A stretch of DNA of 62,505 bases from an uncultured Porphyromonadaceae bacterium (GTDB taxonomy: Bacteria > Bacteroidota > Bacteroidia > Bacteroidales > Muribaculaceae): the NCBI GenBank assembly GCA_947178215.1, contig CAMWXJ010000016.1:1-62505 (forward strand), given 5' to 3'. The notes under the pieces are model-generated. The model saw only the letters and a list, made by a program, of their open reading frames with translations, was not told where the DNA came from and searched no databases. Each line of letters starts with the position of its first letter. Within the stretch, counting starts at the first letter, position 1. Shown here one piece after another: positions 44,367-53,586 of the stretch. A program made the translations under genes and the position numbers.

Positions 44367-46079
44367 ATGTCAACACCTCGAAAGCCCGTCATCTATCAAC
44401 TGCTGCCCCGCCTGTTTACCAACTACAACGACGCCTGCGTGCCTGGCGGCACTATCGGGCAAAACGGCTGCGGCAAGCTCAATGATATTACTCCCGCGGT
44501 GCTCCGTGGCATAAAGGAACTCTCGGTTAGCCATGTGTGGTACACAGGCGTGATAGAACATGCTCATTGTCCCGATTATACCGACTTCGGCATAACCCGC
44601 GACAATCCCCATGTCGTGAAAGGTCAGGCAGGCTCGCCCTACGCTATCAGCGATTACTACGACATTGACCCCGACCTCGCCGTAAATCCGGCTAAACGCA
44701 TAGAAGAGTTTGAGGCGCTTGTGGCCCGCACACACGACGCCGGTCTGAGCGTGATTATCGATTTTGTGCCCAACCATGTGGCACGTCGATACGCTTCTGA
44801 CGCGGCACCAGCCGACGCGCCGGCCGACCTCGGCGAGGGCGACAATATAGATATGTTCTTCTCGCCCGACAACAACTTCTATTATATCACCCGCCAGCTC
44901 TTTGCACCTTACGACGTAGACCTCGGCGAGGGCAAGAAAGCTTATGTCGAGTTCCCGGCAAAAGCATCGGGCAATGACTGCTACAACGCTTTCCCATCAC
45001 GCAACGACTGGTACGACACCGTAAAACTCAATTATGGCGTCGACCCCGCAAACGGCTCGCACCACTTCGACCCGATTCCCTCCACATGGCACAAGATGCT
45101 CCATATACTCCGCTACTGGGCGTCGAAAGGCATCGACGGATTCCGCTGCGACATGGTCCATATGGTGCCCCTGGAGTTCTGGAGCTGGGCCATAAGCAAT
45201 ATCAAGGCCGAATATCCACACATCATATTCATAGCAGAACTGTACGACATCAATCTGTATCGCCCGTTCATTTCCATAGGCGGCTTCGACTATCTCTACG
45301 ACAAGTCGGGCATCTACGACACTCTCCGTGCCATACAGACCGGTTCCGTATCGGCGGCAGCCCTCACCTCATGCTGGCAGCAGACCGAGGGCATCGCCGA
45401 CCACATGCTCAACTTCCTCGAAAACCATGACGAGCAACGCTTCGCCTCGCCGCAGTATGCGGGCGACCCGGCCAAAATCATTCCTTCGCTCGTGGTTCTC
45501 TCGATGATTAACACCGGCCCGGTGATGATCTACATGGGCCAGGAACTCGGCGAACCCGGCACCGACGAAGAGGGCTATTCGGGCCGCGACGGCCGCACTT
45601 CCATATTCGATTACTGGAGTGTGGCGACACTGCGCCGCTGGCTTACCGGCGACGGCCCGGGTTGCCCGTCGGAAGCGCTGCTCACACCGCGCGAGCTCTG
45701 GCTACGCGGTCGCTACAAAAACATTCTGGCGATAGCGTCGTCGCAAAAGGCTGTCACCACAGGCCGCTTCTTCGACCTGATGTATGTCAACTACGACAAC
45801 CCCGCTTTCAACCCACACCGTCACTACGCTTTCCTCCGCTCTACTCCCAGCGAAACTCTGCTCATAGCGGTCAACTTCGGCTCCGATTCGTCGGACCTCC
45901 GCATCAACATACCCTCTCACGCTTTCGACATGCTCCAGATTCCCGACTCGCCCAGGCCACGTCAGGCCACCGAGCTTTTGTCGGGCAAAAAGGGGCAGAT
46001 AGTGTTTTCATCCGAAGCGCCGTTTCACACTTTCCTGCCGCCATATGAGGCCGTAGTGTGGCGTTTCACCCGCAACTGA
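44367..46079 (+). CDS. Alpha-amylase family GH13 enzyme, probably cytoplasmic
   Basis: A 570-residue GH13 protein without a signal peptide. The catalytic residues are present: nucleophile Asp262 (GIDGFRCDMVHM), acid/base Glu291 (IIFIAELYD) and transition-state Asp355 (LENHDEQR). The DFVPNHVAR motif lies upstream, and a beta-sandwich C domain ends the protein. It probably acts on intracellular alpha-glucans; the exact specificity is unknown. I chose 44367 (MSTPRKPVIYQLLPRL) because the frame upstream only offers a TTG. Confidence 0.9.
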   Translation: MSTPRKPVIYQLLPRLFTNYNDACVPGGTIGQNGCGKLNDITPAVLRGIKELSVSHVWYTGVIEHAHCPDYTDFGITRDNPHVVKGQAGSPYAISDYYDIDPDLAVNPAKRIEEFEALVARTHDAGLSVIIDFVPNHVARRYASDAAPADAPADLGEGDNIDMFFSPDNNFYYITRQLFAPYDVDLGEGKKAYVEFPAKASGNDCYNAFPSRNDWYDTVKLNYGVDPANGSHHFDPIPSTWHKMLHILRYWASKGIDGFRCDMVHMVPLEFWSWAISNIKAEYPHIIFIAELYDINLYRPFISIGGFDYLYDKSGIYDTLRAIQTGSVSAAALTSCWQQTEGIADHMLNFLENHDEQRFASPQYAGDPAKIIPSLVVLSMINTGPVMIYMGQELGEPGTDEEGYSGRDGRTSIFDYWSVATLRRWLTGDGPGCPSEALLTPRELWLRGRYKNILAIASSQKAVTTGRFFDLMYVNYDNPAFNPHRHYAFLRSTPSETLLIAVNFGSDSSDLRINIPSHAFDMLQIPDSPRPRQATELLSGKKGQIVFSSEAPFHTFLPPYEAVVWRFTRN

Positions 46080-46108
46080 CTCAACACAACAAGCTTCAAT
46101 CCCGCGAT

Positions 46109-47053
46109 ATGAAATCCATTATCCATCCCATCAAAATCTTCTCAGGCACCAAGTCACATTACATGGCCGAAGAGATATGCCGCGAATTAGGCATCGAACT
46201 CGGTGAAATGAACATAACCCATTTTGCCGACGGCGAATTTGAAGTATCCTTCGAAGAACCCATCCGCGGCTGCGAAGTATACCTCGTACAGTCTACCTTC
46301 CCCAACTGCGATAACCTCATGGAGCTTCTCCTTATGATTGATGCCGCCAAGCGTGCATCGGCTCACTCGGTTATCGCCGTGATGCCCTACTTCGGCTGGG
46401 CCCGTCAGGACCGCAAGGACAAGCCGCGTGTATCTATCGGAGCAAAACTCGTGGCCAATCTTCTCACAGCCGCCGGCGTTGACCGCGTCATCACCATGGA
46501 CCTCCATGCCGACCAGATTCAGGGCTTCTTCGACGTTCCCGTCGACCACCTCTATGCTTCTTCGGTGTTCATCCCCTACATCAAGTCGCTCCATCTCCCC
46601 GACATCTGCATCGCCACTCCCGACGTAGGCGGCGCCAAGCGTGCCAACTCTTACGCTAAGTATCTCGACTGCCCGCTCGTGCTCTGCCACAAGCAGCGCG
46701 CACGCGCCAATGTGGTGGCCGACATGACCGTTATCGGCGACGTTAAGGACAAGAACGTAATCCTTATCGACGACATGGTAGACACCGCCGGCACTATCTC
46801 CAAAGCCGCCGATCTGCTCATGAGCAAAGGCGCCAAGTCGGTGCGCGCACTCGCCTCACACGCTATCATGAGCGACCCCGCTACCGACCGTGTGAACAAC
46901 TCCGAGATGGTGGAAATGATTTTCACCAACTCCATACCTTATACCAAGGAATGCCCCAAGGTGACAGTCATCTCTGTTGCCCGTATGTTTGCCGACACCA
47001 TCTCGCGTGTACACAACAACCAGTCGATTTCTTCACAGTATGTGTTTAAATAA
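46109..47053 (+). CDS. prs: Ribose-phosphate pyrophosphokinase (PRPP synthase)
   Basis: It makes PRPP from ribose 5-phosphate and ATP for nucleotide, His and Trp synthesis. The 314-residue protein has the FADGEFEVSFEEPIRG segment, the ATP-site YFGWARQDRKDKPR, MDLHADQIQGFFDVPVDH, and the PRPP-binding loop VILIDDMVDTAGT. Length is typical. The start at 46109 fits the family; the frame is open 17 codons further into the amylase end. The terminator is shared with the converging gene. Confidence 0.96.
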   Translation: MKSIIHPIKIFSGTKSHYMAEEICRELGIELGEMNITHFADGEFEVSFEEPIRGCEVYLVQSTFPNCDNLMELLLMIDAAKRASAHSVIAVMPYFGWARQDRKDKPRVSIGAKLVANLLTAAGVDRVITMDLHADQIQGFFDVPVDHLYASSVFIPYIKSLHLPDICIATPDVGGAKRANSYAKYLDCPLVLCHKQRARANVVADMTVIGDVKDKNVILIDDMVDTAGTISKAADLLMSKGAKSVRALASHAIMSDPATDRVNNSEMVEMIFTNSIPYTKECPKVTVISVARMFADTISRVHNNQSISSQYVFK

Positions 47054-47066
47054 TCGCTACTGATTT

Positions 47067-47124
47067 ACGCCGATATAAAAAGCGCTGCAACCTCGATAGG
47101 TCGCAGCGCTTTTTATATCGGCGT
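47067..47124. terminator. Bidirectional terminator with 22-bp perfect arms
   Basis: The arm 47067-47088 is the exact reverse complement of 47103-47124, with three more pairs inside and a six-base loop. The A-run and T-run lie within the arms (AAAAAGCGC ... GCGCTTTTT), so it can stop transcription of both prs and the converging gene. The outer ACGCCGATAT extension is longer than a terminator needs. Confidence 0.9.
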
Positions 47125-47144
47125 TGATTTATTTGCTTGGGTTG

Positions 47145-47696
47145 TCAGCCGAAAATGTCGGTGTCGTCCGAAAGGCCTTCGAGGTCCTCATCGTTGTAGA
47201 GGTCGTCGGTGGGCAGGTCGTCGGAATAGTCAATGTCCTCGGCGGCTTTGGCTGCCTTGGCGTCAATCTCACTCTCGAAATTGTCAAGGTCGATGAACTG
47301 CGCGGGGGCATTGCCGCGCGACACGCTGACTACCGGGTCAAGGAGATGCTGCATGGGGTCAATCTTTTTCAGCTCCATAAAGAAGCAGCGGTCGGTCATG
47401 TAGTCGAATACAAAGATCAGACGCTGGCCCTGCTCTTCGATAAGGTCGATGATAGGGGTTTCCTCCATGAGGCAGACATCGTTGTCGGAGTCGACATCCA
47501 TATCCTCAAGAGTGATTTCGGTTTCTTTCTCCCAGTTATCATCACAAAGAAAGAAAGAGTTCATCTGTCCTTTGTCGTAGCCCACTGAATCGCAGATGGC
47601 ATTACGAAGTTCAAGGAATGTAGCGTCGGAGTCGATGCTGATTTCACGACGGAAATTATCGACTTCGTCGGATACGATACGGAAGGTGTAAATCAT
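47145..47696 (-). CDS. Plasmid pRiA4b ORF-3-like protein
   Basis: A 183-residue acidic protein. The N-terminal YTFRIVSDEVDNFRREISIDSDATFLELRNAI pattern and DDNWEKETEITLED fit the pRiA4b ORF-3 (IS1096 TnpR-like) family, here in its short chromosomal Bacteroidales form. The C-terminal 35 residues are very acidic (SDDLPTDDLYNDEDLE). The family has no established function. It is transcribed alone from a promoter near 47789. Confidence 0.85.
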   Translation of the reverse strand: MIYTFRIVSDEVDNFRREISIDSDATFLELRNAICDSVGYDKGQMNSFFLCDDNWEKETEITLEDMDVDSDNDVCLMEETPIIDLIEEQGQRLIFVFDYMTDRCFFMELKKIDPMQHLLDPVVSVSRGNAPAQFIDLDNFESEIDAKAAKAAEDIDYSDDLPTDDLYNDEDLEGLSDDTDIFG

Positions 47697-47788
47697 ATAC
47701 CAGGTTTACGGGATATTGGGAGAAATAATAATTATGCTTTTTCTGTGCTCCCACACGGGGGTTGACACCCCTTAGCGGTTTCACGGTG

Positions 47789-47821
47789 CGAAGATAATAA
47801 GTAAACATTTTTCCAACCAAA
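47789..47821 (-). promoter_or_regulatory. Promoter for the pRiA4b-like gene
   Basis: On the - strand: TTTG (47818-47821), a 21-bp spacer and TATCTTCG (47789-47796), one change from consensus. The leader is about 85 nt. Confidence 0.5.
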
Positions 47822-47891
47822 TTTTCGAGGGGCAAATTTCAAGAAATGTCGTTTTTAGCCTTGCGGCATATCAGTAATGGCGTTTTTTGAC

Positions 47892-47899
47892 TAACTTTG
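47892..47899 (+). promoter_or_regulatory. -7 element adjoining the GTG start of the glycosidase-like gene
   Basis: TAACTTTG, a full match, five bases before a GTG codon at 47905. Transcription from it would leave no leader. A TTG at 47861 is too far away to serve as -33 element. Confidence 0.5.
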
Positions 47900-47904
47900 G
47901 AGGT

Positions 47905-50115
47905 GTGAAACGCGCCATCGCATATCTTTCCGGAGCTGCCGCAATGCTCGTCTTACTCTTCCTGGCCCGTCTGACCGACGTTATCCCGGGAGGAAGAATA
48001 TTGTCGTGGCAACCGTACCAGGGACTGACACAAGGCTATATGCTCGAGCTGTCGGCCGACAGCCTCGTGACATCGGAGTCAACCGGAGCACCGCTACGCG
48101 TCATAACATCCGACACACTTATCAGCTCGATTCCCGCTATCGAATTATGCGACGTCGAGGCTCCGTGCCTTTCTACCGGCTCTACACTGTTTGATGCGGC
48201 ATGGCAGCTTGCGCGGACGCGTCTCACCCTTTCCGCCCCTACAATCTACACAATCACAATGTCGCCCGAAGCTGTCGACAAAGACCAGGCACTGCAATAT
48301 CTCGACAGCCTCATGTCGGCCTCCGACATGCCGTCATGGCCGCTGCTCGACCGCAAGCGTCCGGAGATGATTATCGCGGCGGCGGCTCTGGCGTCGACAT
48401 CCCGGATATCACCCAAAAGACTACGTAATCTCGCTATCGCTTCCAAGCGGATTCTTGCCACCGACTCGGCGCGGCTGTATAATCCGGAGACTGGTCTGTG
48501 GAGAGGCGGAGGCGACGGAGAGCTGTCGGGGGCACTACCGCCGTGGATAAGCGATACCGAGCGCTACGCCGTGGAATCCCTTGCAGCCAATGCTCTTGTG
48601 TGTAACGCCTACGCTTCCTTGTCGTCATTGCTCGAAGCCGCGGGTCTTGACGGAGCGCCGGCAGCAAGCAGTAACGCTCACGCAATAGCCACGGCCATCA
48701 ACAATCGTCTGTGGATGCCCACCGAGGGGTTTTATAGCCAATATCTCTACGGGCGACGCAAACTCGTGAGGGGGCCGTCAGGTTCGGGTGCCGGCAATGC
48801 ATTCGCTGCCGCTTCCCCCCTCATTACTAACAACGAGATGACGCGCCGCGTAGTCAACAATCTTCCTCGCACTCCCTACGGCATTGTCAAGTCGTTTCCG
48901 CTCACCGACAGCACTACCGACTATATCTCGACTGTTACCGATCAAGGCTGGTGGGCGCTGGCCTGCGGTCGTGCGGCCGACAATACTGCATTGTGGAATG
49001 CCATGTCGGTACTCATACGAGCAGTGAGCCTTGCCGCTGTCGTTCCAGGAAGAGAATCGGATGCCAACGTGTGGGGCGCTTTTGTCGGAGCGGTGAGCCG
49101 TGTACTCTTCGGACTGACACCGACCGGCTCAGGACTTGAAATCCGACCTGCCGTACCGGAAGAGCTTGGCGGCAACATCACGCTGACCAACTTCCCTTAC
49201 CGCGACGCCACTATCAACCTGCGTATCAATGGAGCCGGAGCACGCGTGGCATCATGTCGCCTTGACGGCAACGAACTTGCCTCGCGCATAATCCCCGACA
49301 CCCTCACCGGCAACCATACGGTTGACATCGACATGGTGGGCGCTACGTTTGAAGAGAAAATCGCTCCGGCAATAGTGAATCCGGAGCTGCTCACTCCTGC
49401 TCCAGAGATTGATTGGAGCAATGGCACCGTCACGGTCGCGCCCCAGGATGGCATCGAATCATACGCACTGCTGGTAAATGACGAGCGATACGAGGACATC
49501 CGTCCCGGCTCTCCGGTAATACTTCCGCAGCGTGCGGGATTCAACGAATATTTCGTCATACCGCTGACATCTGATGGCCACGCCGCAGGATATAGCAGTA
49601 TTCCCCGCTCCGTGGCATCTCGCGGAAGCGTCGTAACACTTCAAGCCGAGTGGTTTGCGGCGAGAGCGCTCGCGCGCGATATTTATAGACGTATGTATCG
49701 CCGCTGGACACGGCTTCATGCTCGCGGACGCATGACGGCAGAGCAGCGACCAAACCGTAGCCTCACGCAACTTGTTGAGATTACAAGCAGCGAGTCGATT
49801 ACTTTCACCGTGGAAGCTCCCGCAGAGGGACACTGTGTGATAGAACTCGGCTATGCCGACGGGCGCGACGCCGGCGCAGCGGGGATTCCGCTGCGTTCGA
49901 TAGCCGTGAACGGACATCGGATAACAAACCTCGCAATGCCGCGCAAAGGTATGCCGTCCGACTCGACCGTCACTCTGTCGACACTCCCCGTGACAGCCAG
50001 GCTGCTTAAAGGAGTCAACCGAATCGACATCTTTTCAGCAGAATCGGACCGACGCCCCGACAACCGCCCCGACACTATAATGCTCGACTATATAAGAATC
50101 ACCACACTGCAATGA
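47905..50115 (+). CDS. Exported (alpha/alpha)6-barrel glycosidase-like protein
   Basis: A 736-residue protein from the GTG at 47905; the next ATG (47944) would remove the positive n-region of the signal (VKRAIAYLSGAAAMLVLLFLA). The middle part (about 120-430) is helical with Trp/Gly-rich segments such as TVTDQGWWALACGRA and YNPETGLWRGGG, as in six-hairpin glycosidases. Beta-rich segments follow, ending in a carbohydrate-binding-like domain (about 575-736). I could not place it in a numbered GH family or identify catalytic acids. It overlaps the phosphoesterase gene by four bases. Confidence 0.65.
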   Translation: MKRAIAYLSGAAAMLVLLFLARLTDVIPGGRILSWQPYQGLTQGYMLELSADSLVTSESTGAPLRVITSDTLISSIPAIELCDVEAPCLSTGSTLFDAAWQLARTRLTLSAPTIYTITMSPEAVDKDQALQYLDSLMSASDMPSWPLLDRKRPEMIIAAAALASTSRISPKRLRNLAIASKRILATDSARLYNPETGLWRGGGDGELSGALPPWISDTERYAVESLAANALVCNAYASLSSLLEAAGLDGAPAASSNAHAIATAINNRLWMPTEGFYSQYLYGRRKLVRGPSGSGAGNAFAAASPLITNNEMTRRVVNNLPRTPYGIVKSFPLTDSTTDYISTVTDQGWWALACGRAADNTALWNAMSVLIRAVSLAAVVPGRESDANVWGAFVGAVSRVLFGLTPTGSGLEIRPAVPEELGGNITLTNFPYRDATINLRINGAGARVASCRLDGNELASRIIPDTLTGNHTVDIDMVGATFEEKIAPAIVNPELLTPAPEIDWSNGTVTVAPQDGIESYALLVNDERYEDIRPGSPVILPQRAGFNEYFVIPLTSDGHAAGYSSIPRSVASRGSVVTLQAEWFAARALARDIYRRMYRRWTRLHARGRMTAEQRPNRSLTQLVEITSSESITFTVEAPAEGHCVIELGYADGRDAGAAGIPLRSIAVNGHRITNLAMPRKGMPSDSTVTLSTLPVTARLLKGVNRIDIFSAESDRRPDNRPDTIMLDYIRITTLQ

Positions 50116-50633
50116 GCACAAAAACGATAGGCATATTATCCGACACACATTCATGCCACGACAACCGCTATGCACTACACTTCGCCGACTGCGACGAGAT
50201 ATGGCATGCCGGCGACATCGGCGATATGTCGATATTGATTGACCTTATGGAGAAGTGTCCCAATGCTGTAATCCGTGCTGTGTCGGGCAATATCGACCAC
50301 GGCGAAGTTAGGCGGCGTCTGCCCGAAGTGCTCCAATTCGAGATAGACGGTCTGCGCGTATGGATGACGCATATAGGAGGCTATCCTGGCAAATACGCGC
50401 CAGGGGTGGAACGAATTCTGCGCGAACAGAATATCGGGCTCATGGTCGACGGCCACAGTCATATTCTCAAAGTGATGCCCGACCCGCGCCTAGGGCTGCT
50501 TCATATTAATCCCGGCGCCGCAGGATGGCACGGATGGCAGCGCGAACGTACCCTCATAAAACTCAAAATCAAAGACGGAACTCCGTCGGAACTCGAAGTG
50601 ATAACTCTCGTAAAACAGATACCAGCACAATGA
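50112..50633 (+). CDS. YfcE/MJ0936-type metallophosphoesterase
   Basis: A 173-residue calcineurin-like phosphoesterase. The dimetal ligands are visible in order: LSDTHS (about 9-14), HAGDIGD, VSGNIDHG, and DGHSHILK with a late NPGA. Such small enzymes hydrolyse phosphodiesters in vitro; the cellular substrate is unknown. It overlaps both neighbours by four bases (ATGA), so it is tightly coupled to a glycosidase-like and a SPOR lipoprotein gene. Confidence 0.9.
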   Translation: MSTKTIGILSDTHSCHDNRYALHFADCDEIWHAGDIGDMSILIDLMEKCPNAVIRAVSGNIDHGEVRRRLPEVLQFEIDGLRVWMTHIGGYPGKYAPGVERILREQNIGLMVDGHSHILKVMPDPRLGLLHINPGAAGWHGWQRERTLIKLKIKDGTPSELEVITLVKQIPAQ

Positions 50634-51151
50634 AGACACCACTACGAATCATCATTCCTGCCGCAACGGCACTTCTCCTGCTCTCCGGCTGCAAGACCAC
50701 CGAAGCCAACTATAAAGCAGCGTATGAGACCGCGGCGGCGCATCAACGCGAACGTACCGGCAATATCGACACTCCTGAACTGACACCTCGCGGCGCACTC
50801 ACCCCCACCCCTACTGCCGTAGACGGTGTAACCCTTCCGCTCGCCACCACGTGGATTACGTCGGTAAAAGAGCAGGATGTAGCGCCCTATTCATCAGTAA
50901 AGAAATACAATGTCACTGTGGCCCGTTTCCGTCAGATATTCAACGCTCGCCAGATGCTCTCGCGCCTTAAAGCCGACGGCTATCCTGATGCTCTTGTAAT
51001 AAAGACAGCCGACGCCTATTTCGTCGCTACGGAATCGACATCGAAAGCCGACTCGGCTTACATCGGACTGGAGAAAGTGAAAGCGGACTCGACCCTAAGT
51101 CTGCGGTCGCCTTATCCTTTCATTCTACGTCCGGGTCACTTGGCCCGCTGA
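50630..51151 (+). CDS. SPOR-domain lipoprotein
   Basis: A 173-residue lipoprotein with lipobox LLSGCK (Cys20). Its C-terminal part (about 95-155, YNVTVARFRQIFNARQMLSRLKADGYPDALVIKT onward) has the SPOR pattern, a domain that binds denuded peptidoglycan at division sites. A Thr/Pro-rich linker joins them. The frame is open earlier, but 50630 gives a proper signal. It converges on radA with only nine bases between stops and no visible terminator. Confidence 0.85.
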   Translation: MKTPLRIIIPAATALLLLSGCKTTEANYKAAYETAAAHQRERTGNIDTPELTPRGALTPTPTAVDGVTLPLATTWITSVKEQDVAPYSSVKKYNVTVARFRQIFNARQMLSRLKADGYPDALVIKTADAYFVATESTSKADSAYIGLEKVKADSTLSLRSPYPFILRPGHLAR

Positions 51152-51160
51152 CCACGATTG

Positions 51161-52534
51161 TCAATCATTGACAAAGAGTGCCCTAATGGCTTCCTCGACT
51201 TTGCCCACCTCCACTATTTCTATGTTAAGCTTCCGGGTGTCGACACCTTTCAGATTTCCACGCGGAATGATAATACGCCTCATGTTGAGCTTCTCGGCCT
51301 CCATGAGGCGCTGCTCTATCCTAGCCACGGGACGTATCTCGCCCGACAGGCCTACCTCGCCGGTCATACACACGTCGTAGCCGATAGCTGTGTCGATGTT
51401 GCTCGACAATATGGCTGCAATCACTGCGAGGTCGAGGGCTGGATCGTTCACTTTCAGACCTCCCGCGATATTGAGGAACACATCTTTGGCCGCGAGCTTG
51501 AAGCCGGCCCGCTTTTCAAGAACAGCGAGCAGCATTGACAGACGGCGCGAATCAAAGCCGGTAACCGAACGCTGGGGTGTGCCATAGGCCGCTGTCGAGA
51601 CGAGTGCCTGCACTTCTATGAGAAAAGGACGTATGCCGTCGACGGTAATTCCCACTGCCACTCCCGATAGCGCTTCGTCGCCGTGGCAGAGTAGCATTTC
51701 CGACGGATTGGTGACCTCGCGCAGACCTTTGCTACACATTTCGTATATGCCGAGTTCGGATGTCGAGCCAAAACGATTCTTGATTGATCGAAGCACACGG
51801 TATAGATAATTGCGATCACCCTCGAATTGGAGCACGGCATCGACAATGTGTTCAAGTACTTTCGGGCCGGCGATGCTGCCCTCTTTCGTGATATGACCGA
51901 TAAGAAGCACCGGCACGCCCGAAGTCTTGGCATATCGGAGCAACTGCGCGGAACATTCGCGCACCTGGCTGACTGATCCCGCGGAACTCTCAATGGCATC
52001 GCTCGCAATGGTCTGAATCGAATCGACAATAAGCAGGTCGGGCTTGACCTCCTCAATGTGGCTGAAAATGCTTTCGAGCACGGTATCACACACAATGAAG
52101 ACATTATCCGCCGTACGACCTATGCGGTCGGCGCGCATTTTCAACTGAGAGGCACTCTCCTCGCCGCTGACATAAAGTATGCGACGGCTCTTTATCGCTA
52201 ATATATTCTGCAACACAAGCGTTGACTTACCTATGCCCGGTTCGCCGCCTATCAGCACAAGCGACCCGGCAACAAGTCCGCCCCCGAGCACGCGGTTTAA
52301 TTCTCCCGAGGGCATCTTTATTCGCTGTTCAGTTCCGGCTTCAATCTCGCTCACCCTAAGCGGGCGTTCACTTCGCATGCCACGCACCGGGGCACCCACC
52401 GCGGTCTTTGACGGTGCGCGCTCCTCTACCATAGTGTTCCACGCGCCACACTGCGGGCATCGGCCCTGCCATTTAGGTGAGTCGGCTCCACATTCGGTAC
52501 AATACCATATTGTTTTCACAGCGTTCTTTGCCAT
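51161..52534 (-). CDS. radA: DNA repair protein RadA
   Basis: A RecA-like ATPase that promotes branch migration in recombination. The 457-residue protein has an N-terminal four-Cys zinc finger (CTECGADSPKWQGRCPQCG), Walker A GGEPGIGKST, the RadA signature KNRFG (IKNRFGSTSELGIYEM) and a C-terminal Lon-protease-like domain (LNIAGGLKVNDPALDLAV). Length is standard. Confidence 0.97.
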   Translation of the reverse strand: MAKNAVKTIWYCTECGADSPKWQGRCPQCGAWNTMVEERAPSKTAVGAPVRGMRSERPLRVSEIEAGTEQRIKMPSGELNRVLGGGLVAGSLVLIGGEPGIGKSTLVLQNILAIKSRRILYVSGEESASQLKMRADRIGRTADNVFIVCDTVLESIFSHIEEVKPDLLIVDSIQTIASDAIESSAGSVSQVRECSAQLLRYAKTSGVPVLLIGHITKEGSIAGPKVLEHIVDAVLQFEGDRNYLYRVLRSIKNRFGSTSELGIYEMCSKGLREVTNPSEMLLCHGDEALSGVAVGITVDGIRPFLIEVQALVSTAAYGTPQRSVTGFDSRRLSMLLAVLEKRAGFKLAAKDVFLNIAGGLKVNDPALDLAVIAAILSSNIDTAIGYDVCMTGEVGLSGEIRPVARIEQRLMEAEKLNMRRIIIPRGNLKGVDTRKLNIEIVEVGKVEEAIRALFVND

Positions 52535-52659
52535 AGTTTCGGTATATATTAAACGGATTGGCAGCGGAGCCAGACTTCGTGTCGCGGCTTCGCTGCCAAT
52601 CTTAACGATTATGTTCGGGACTCTATGTTGCGAGAGTCATTAACAGTCTTGATGTTGAC

Positions 52660-52809
52660 TTATTTGAGGATGTCCTTGACAGCGTCATTGGGCACCATCT
52701 GTTCCTGGAAGGTGTAAGCGCCGGTCTTGGGGCTCTTAACCACTTTGATGACCTTGCTGTAGGTGCGGCCTTCACCTTTCTGGAGCGATGCTACGGTTTT
52801 CTTTGCCAT
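52660..52809 (-). CDS. DUF4295 small protein of the rpmB-rpmG operon
   Basis: A 49-residue basic protein (MAKKTVASLQKGEGRTYSKV at the start, ending NDAVKDILK). In Bacteroidetes a DUF4295 gene regularly follows rpmB and rpmG, as here, and it is thought to be ribosome-associated; that role is an inference. It lies 49 bases after rpmG. Too short for ordinary ORF length cut-offs. Confidence 0.9.
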   Translation of the reverse strand: MAKKTVASLQKGEGRTYSKVIKVVKSPKTGAYTFQEQMVPNDAVKDILK

Positions 52810-52858
52810 ATCTTAAAGCTGGTTGATGTGGGTTATTGAGATGGTTGAGGCGTGTAGA

Positions 52859-53047
52859 TTACTTAATCTCTTTGTGTACGGTAACCTTCTTGAGAATGGG
52901 ATTGTACTTCTTCAGCTCAAGACGCTCAGTGGTGTTCTTGCGGTTTTTGGTAGTGATATATCGCGAGGTGCCGGGCATGCCGCTGGCTTTGTGTTCAGTG
53001 CATTCGAGAATCACCTGTACGCGATTGCCTTTAGCTTTCTTTGCCAT
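52859..53047 (-). CDS. rpmG: 50S ribosomal protein L33
   Basis: A 62-residue protein with the L33 pattern [17 protein letters not shown] ... [25 protein letters not shown]. It has only one cysteine and thus lacks the CxxC pairs of zinc-binding L33, so it is the zinc-independent form. It starts seven bases after rpmB. Confidence 0.97.
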   Translation of the reverse strand: MAKKAKGNRVQVILECTEHKASGMPGTSRYITTKNRKNTTERLELKKYNPILKKVTVHKEIK

Positions 53048-53054
53048 CTTTCAG

Positions 53055-53312
53055 TCAGAATTGAATGTATTTGATTTCAGTTAAATAACCCTTTGCAGCA
53101 GCATCCTGGATAGCGGCGTTGAGGCCTTTCTTGTTGATGGTGCGGAGGCCGGCGGCAGAGATGGTGAGGGTAATCCAGGCCTGCTCTTCAACCCAGAAGA
53201 ACTTCTTATTGAAGAGGTTGACATTAAATTTACGCTTGGTGCGGCGCTTGGAGTGCGAAACATTGTTGCCGACCATAGCTTTTTTGCCTGTGATTTGACA
53301 AATCTTTGACAT
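53055..53312 (-). CDS. rpmB: 50S ribosomal protein L28
   Basis: An 85-residue protein starting [20 protein letters not shown] with the conserved [12 protein letters not shown] segment. A single cysteine near the start means it is the zinc-free form. It is the first gene of the rpmB-rpmG-DUF4295 operon. Confidence 0.97.
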   Translation of the reverse strand: MSKICQITGKKAMVGNNVSHSKRRTKRKFNVNLFNKKFFWVEEQAWITLTISAAGLRTINKKGLNAAIQDAAAKGYLTEIKYIQF

Positions 53313-53460
53313 GGCTGTGGGGAGTGTTACTTAGCTTTGTTTGTTATCGTGGTGGTAGGTAGTGGCCGAGGCCGTGGTTAAGTTGTCACGCACGCTCTCA
53401 TATCGGCAGTAAGTGCATCATTCTCACCACCTTTTAGCGGGCCTATTCTTAAACCGACTG

Positions 53461-53492
53461 CAAAGTAAGCTATTTTTCTCCAATCTGCCAAA
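53461..53492 (-). promoter_or_regulatory. Promoter for rpmB-rpmG-DUF4295
   Basis: On the - strand: TTTG (53489-53492), about 20 bp, and TTACTTTG (the TACTTTG core at 53461-53467), one position from TAnnTTTG. The leader would be about 140 nt, long enough for autoregulatory structure. Confidence 0.5.
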
Positions 53493-53521
53493 CGTTTAGG
53501 CCTATTTGTTGCTCGAAAAGT

Positions 53522-53565
53522 TAAAAAAAGCCTTTGCCGGTCTATCTAATCGCTCGGCAAAGGCT
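53522..53565 (-). terminator. Intrinsic terminator of the lipoprotein gene at 53587
   Basis: Read on the - strand, AGCCTTTGCCG pairs perfectly with CGGCAAAGGCT and is followed by TTTTTT. Confidence 0.9.
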
Positions 53566-53586
53566 ATGTGGTATGATATTCGGAGG

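Noticed and set aside
47124-47588. + strand frame opposite the pRiA4b-like gene
   Set aside because: Begins inside the bidirectional terminator and is the complement of a conserved acidic protein gene.
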